Source: Deltaproteobacteria bacterium
Lineage (GTDB): Bacteria; Desulfobacterota; SM23-61
Assembly: GCA_029857975.1 (NCBI GenBank)
Contig: JAOUFX010000212.1
Coordinates: 1 to 6,048 of the forward strand
Direction of reading: 5' to 3'
Length of the DNA: 6,048 bases
The notes below the pieces were generated by a model. The model did no database searches and was not told the DNA's origin. It saw only the letters and a program-made list of their open reading frames with translations. Made by a program: the position numbers and the translations under genes. Positions 3,558 to 6,048 of this stretch are shown here, piece after piece. Position 1 is the first letter of the stretch. Each line of letters begins with the position of its first letter.

Positions 3558-6048
3558 AGTTGAGCGATTACTTTTTCAACCCCGTACGACTCGATGATGT
3601 CATTGACATTATAATCGCGAAAATCCCCCACGGTAATTCCGCATTCGAACCCAGAAGTCACCTCCCTGAAGTCATCTTTAAGACGTTTTAAAGAAGTGAT
3701 GCTTCCTTCGTGAATGACTTGCCCATCCCGCACCAAATGAGCATGAGACCCGCGGACAATCTTACCCTCCAAGACAAAACTGCCGGCGACCACGCCAACC
3801 CGGGAGATATTGAAGATCTGCCGCACTTCCGCCCGGCCCGTCAAGCGTTCTTCGTAAATTGGCTCCAGGAGCCCCTCCATGGCCTTGCGTACATCGATTA
3901 AGGCATCGTAAATAACGTTGTAGAGGCGCAGGTCAATCTTTTCCTGTTCCGCCAGAGTTTGGGCTTTGGGTTCGACCTTCACGGTGAACCCCAGGATGAT
4001 TGCTTCCGAAGCAGAAGCCAGCATGCAGTCTGACTCATTGATGGCCCCTACGGAGGTATGGAGGATATTCACCTTGACGGCGTCGGTGCTCAACCGGTTC
4101 AGGGCTTCAACCAGAGCTTCGATCGATCCTTGGACATCGGCCTTCAGGATGAGATTTAAGTCTTTGACTACGCCCTTTTTCATCTTTTTGTAAAAATCTT
4201 CCAGGGTAACTTTGGAAGTCTTGGAAAGCTCCACTTCCCGTTGTTTCAGTAACCTTTGCATCGCCAATTCTTTGGCGCGCCGCTCATCGGTGATGACCAC
4301 AAAAGAATCCCCGGCATTGGGTACGCTGGGGAAACCGATGACCTCCACCGGGGTGGATGGCCCTGCGCTTTCCATCTTCTCACCGTGATCGTTGATCATG
4401 GCCCGCACATGCCCGAAGTGGATACCCGAGACAAAAGCGTCCCCTACGTGGAGAGTCCCGTCCTGGACAAGGACGGTCGCCACCGGCCCCCGGCCTTTGT
4501 CCAATTTGGCTTCAATCACGACGCCGGTTGACGGCCGATTGAAATTCGCCTTCAGTTCTAAAACCTCTGCCTGGAGAAGGATCATTTCTAAGAGCTCTTT
4601 CAAACCGATCTTTTGCTTGGCCGAAATCTCGGCAAAAATCGTTGGTCCGCCCCAGGCTTCGGGTACGAGTCCATACTCGGTTAAGGCCTGCTTGACTCGT
4701 TCCGGGTTGGCATTGGGTTTATCAATCTTATTTATGGCTACGATTAAAGGAACTTGGGCGGCTTTCGCATGGTTGATGGCTTCAACCGTCTGGGTCATCA
4801 CTCCGTCGTCAGCGGCAACCACGAGAATGACAATGTCCGTAACCTTTGCTCCTCGGGCCCGCATAGCGGTAAAGGCTTCATGACCGGGGGTGTCTAAAAA
4901 CACCACCTTACGGTGATCCACGTCGACCTCATAAGCCCCAATATGCTGGGTAATTCCCCCGGCTTCCCCGGCCGTGACGTTGGTCTGGCGGATGGAGTCC
5001 AGCAGAGAAGTTTTCCCGTGATCCACGTGTCCCATGATGGTAACCACCGGAGGACGGGGCAGGAGGTTCTCAGAGCTTTCTCCTTGATCTTCGATCAGAT
5101 CTTCAATTTCAAACCGCGTCTTTTCCACCTCGTATCCGAAATCCGTAGCCACCAAGGCAGCGGCATCGGCGTCAATCGCCTGGTTGATTGTTACCATCAA
5201 CCCCAGCTCCATCAGTTTTTTGATCACCTCCGAGGCTTTGATCCCCATGCGCTTGGCCAGCTCCCCGACGAGAATGGCCTCGGAAATGCGAATTTTTCTC
5301 TTGATGGCTTTGGGGAGAGTCACTTCGGATTTAGCCATTTTTGCCTTAAAACTTTTACCCCTCGGCTCTCTTTCGGAGGGAAAAGGTCTTGTTCCGCGTT
5401 CTTCTCGGAAAAAATCGTGCTCCCTGAAAGTCCGTTTTTTTGTGGTGATGATGCGCACCCGCTGCGGCTTGCCTTCCTCGAGAACCTGCACATCCTTTTT
5501 AAATTTCTTCTTGCGGCGCCCCCTTTCTTCCTCATCCAACGACGGTTTGATGATCGCCGGGGTTGGACGCTGTAAAATGATCGGCGGCTTGGAGGGAACA
5601 GCCGGTGCCTTAGGAGAAAAAGCTACCGCTCCCTTTTTAACCGCTTCCCTCTGTTCTTGTATGGGTGCGGGGGGGGGGATTGTGGGTCGTTCAATAATTT
5701 TGGCCGGTTCATGCTTCTTCTTGATTTTTCCGGGAGGCTTTTCGGGGACTTTCGCCTTGGCAACAGGTTGAGGTTCGGGTGGCTTGGAAATTACCGGTTT
5801 CTCTAATGGGGGGGGGAGGGGAGCCACCGCTTCAACTTCCGGGGGAGGTACTTCCTGTCCTACTTCGAGTTGGGCTTCGGCCGCCGCTGGACTTTTTTTG
5901 ACTTCCTCTTTGGGGGAGATTGGCGGACCGGGCGGGGGCACAGGAGTAACCTTGGGGATCGGTCGTGGCACAGGGGCTTCGACTTTCTCTTCCACCTTTT
6001 TGACAACTTCGGGGGTGACCGCTTTCTTGACGGTTGGAGGTTTTACTT
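3554..6048 (-). CDS. infB: Translation initiation factor IF-2, 5' end beyond the window
   Basis: IF-2 is the GTPase that brings formylmethionyl-tRNA to the 30S subunit and drives subunit joining. About 830 residues are present; the frame stays open through the right edge, so the true start and the first IF2_N domain lie outside. A GTG at 5995 is in frame but has no reason to be the start. The visible N-terminal part is a long Pro/Lys/Glu/Ala-rich linker (about 5460-6048). It is followed by an IF2_N-like domain around 5130-5310 ([20 protein letters not shown]). The G domain shows G1 GHVDHGKT (5009-5032), G2 in [13 protein letters not shown]3 DTPGH (4880-4894), G4 NKID (4721-4732) and G5 SAK (4616-4624). 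The C-terminal part matches IF-2 domains II-IV and ends in VEKVIAQL. The GTPase centre looks complete. The stop codon lies inside the right arm of the palindromic element. Confidence 0.98.
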   Translation of the reverse strand, partial: VKPPTVKKAVTPEVVKKVEEKVEAPVPRPIPKVTPVPPPGPPISPKEEVKKSPAAAEAQLEVGQEVPPPEVEAVAPLPPPLEKPVISKPPEPQPVAKAKVPEKPPGKIKKKHEPAKIIERPTIPPPAPIQEQREAVKKGAVAFSPKAPAVPSKPPIILQRPTPAIIKPSLDEEERGRRKKKFKKDVQVLEEGKPQRVRIITTKKRTFREHDFFREERGTRPFPSEREPRGKSFKAKMAKSEVTLPKAIKRKIRISEAILVGELAKRMGIKASEVIKKLMELGLMVTINQAIDADAAALVATDFGYEVEKTRFEIEDLIEDQGESSENLLPRPPVVTIMGHVDHGKTSLLDSIRQTNVTAGEAGGITQHIGAYEVDVDHRKVVFLDTPGHEAFTAMRARGAKVTDIVILVVAADDGVMTQTVEAINHAKAAQVPLIVAINKIDKPNANPERVKQALTEYGLVPEAWGGPTIFAEISAKQKIGLKELLEMILLQAEVLELKANFNRPSTGVVIEAKLDKGRGPVATVLVQDGTLHVGDAFVSGIHFGHVRAMINDHGEKMESAGPSTPVEVIGFPSVPNAGDSFVVITDERRAKELAMQRLLKQREVELSKTSKVTLEDFYKKMKKGVVKDLNLILKADVQGSIEALVEALNRLSTDAVKVNILHTSVGAINESDCMLASASEAIILGFTVKVEPKAQTLAEQEKIDLRLYNVIYDALIDVRKAMEGLLEPIYEERLTGRAEVRQIFNISRVGVVAGSFVLEGKIVRGSHAHLVRDGQVIHEGSITSLKRLKDDFREVTSGFECGITVGDFRDYNVNDIIESYGVEKVIAQL

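Noticed and set aside
4913..5575. 220-codon open frame on the + strand
   Set aside because: It is antisense to infB over its IF2_N and linker region. It has no domain or ribosome site and is explained by codon bias of the real gene.
5184..5771. 195-codon open frame on the + strand
   Set aside because: Antisense to the proline/lysine-rich part of infB. The biased composition opens several false frames here.
5993..5995. GTG as the start of infB
   Set aside because: The frame continues open to the window edge, the sequence upstream is the same Pro/Lys/Val-rich linker, and the usual first IF2_N domain has not yet appeared.

Overview
The window is one end-to-end stretch of a housekeeping translation and RNA-turnover operon, read entirely from the minus strand. 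In transcription order (right to left) it holds infB (IF-2, 5' end outside the window), a DUF503/YlxP-family gene, rbfA, nrnA (DHH/DHHA1 phosphoesterase), truB, rpsO and pnp (only the first 88 codons). The order infB-DUF503-rbfA-nrnA-truB-rpsO-pnp is familiar from Desulfobacterota (former Deltaproteobacteria such as Geobacter and relatives). The protein signatures and mid-range base composition fit that group. This placement is inference from gene order and sequence style, not from a database search.

The genes work together in protein-synthesis start-up and RNA maintenance. IF-2 recruits initiator tRNA, RbfA matures the 30S subunit, TruB makes pseudouridine 55 in tRNA, and S15 nucleates the central domain of 16S rRNA. 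NrnA clears very short RNAs (and pAp in characterised homologues), and PNPase degrades or tails longer RNA. Junctions are tight: nrnA overlaps rbfA by about 60 nt, truB overlaps the nrnA stop by 3 nt, and small gaps separate the rest. Three genes appear to use non-ATG starts: TTG for nrnA and truB, GTG for rpsO.

The part that does not look like housekeeping is the gap between infB and the DUF503 gene. Positions 3286-3557 form an AT-rich, non-coding, MITE-like palindromic element of about 272 bp. Each end is an imperfect inverted arm of 57-58 nt that carries three phased 9-nt CACAGAGNN units. Its interior carries three phased 10-nt units of the form AACNNNRATR. The right arm ends inside the last bases of infB and contains the infB stop codon. 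Because the element lies inside a co-directional operon, the mRNA should carry a long hairpin there. A short sequence just upstream of rbfA (2947-2972) resembles pieces of the same arm.

Lesser points are possible RNA structures in front of rpsO and pnp, and G-homopolymer tracts in infB that encode triple-proline motifs. I see no tRNA, rRNA, CRISPR array, transposase or defence gene, and no convincing new protein system.
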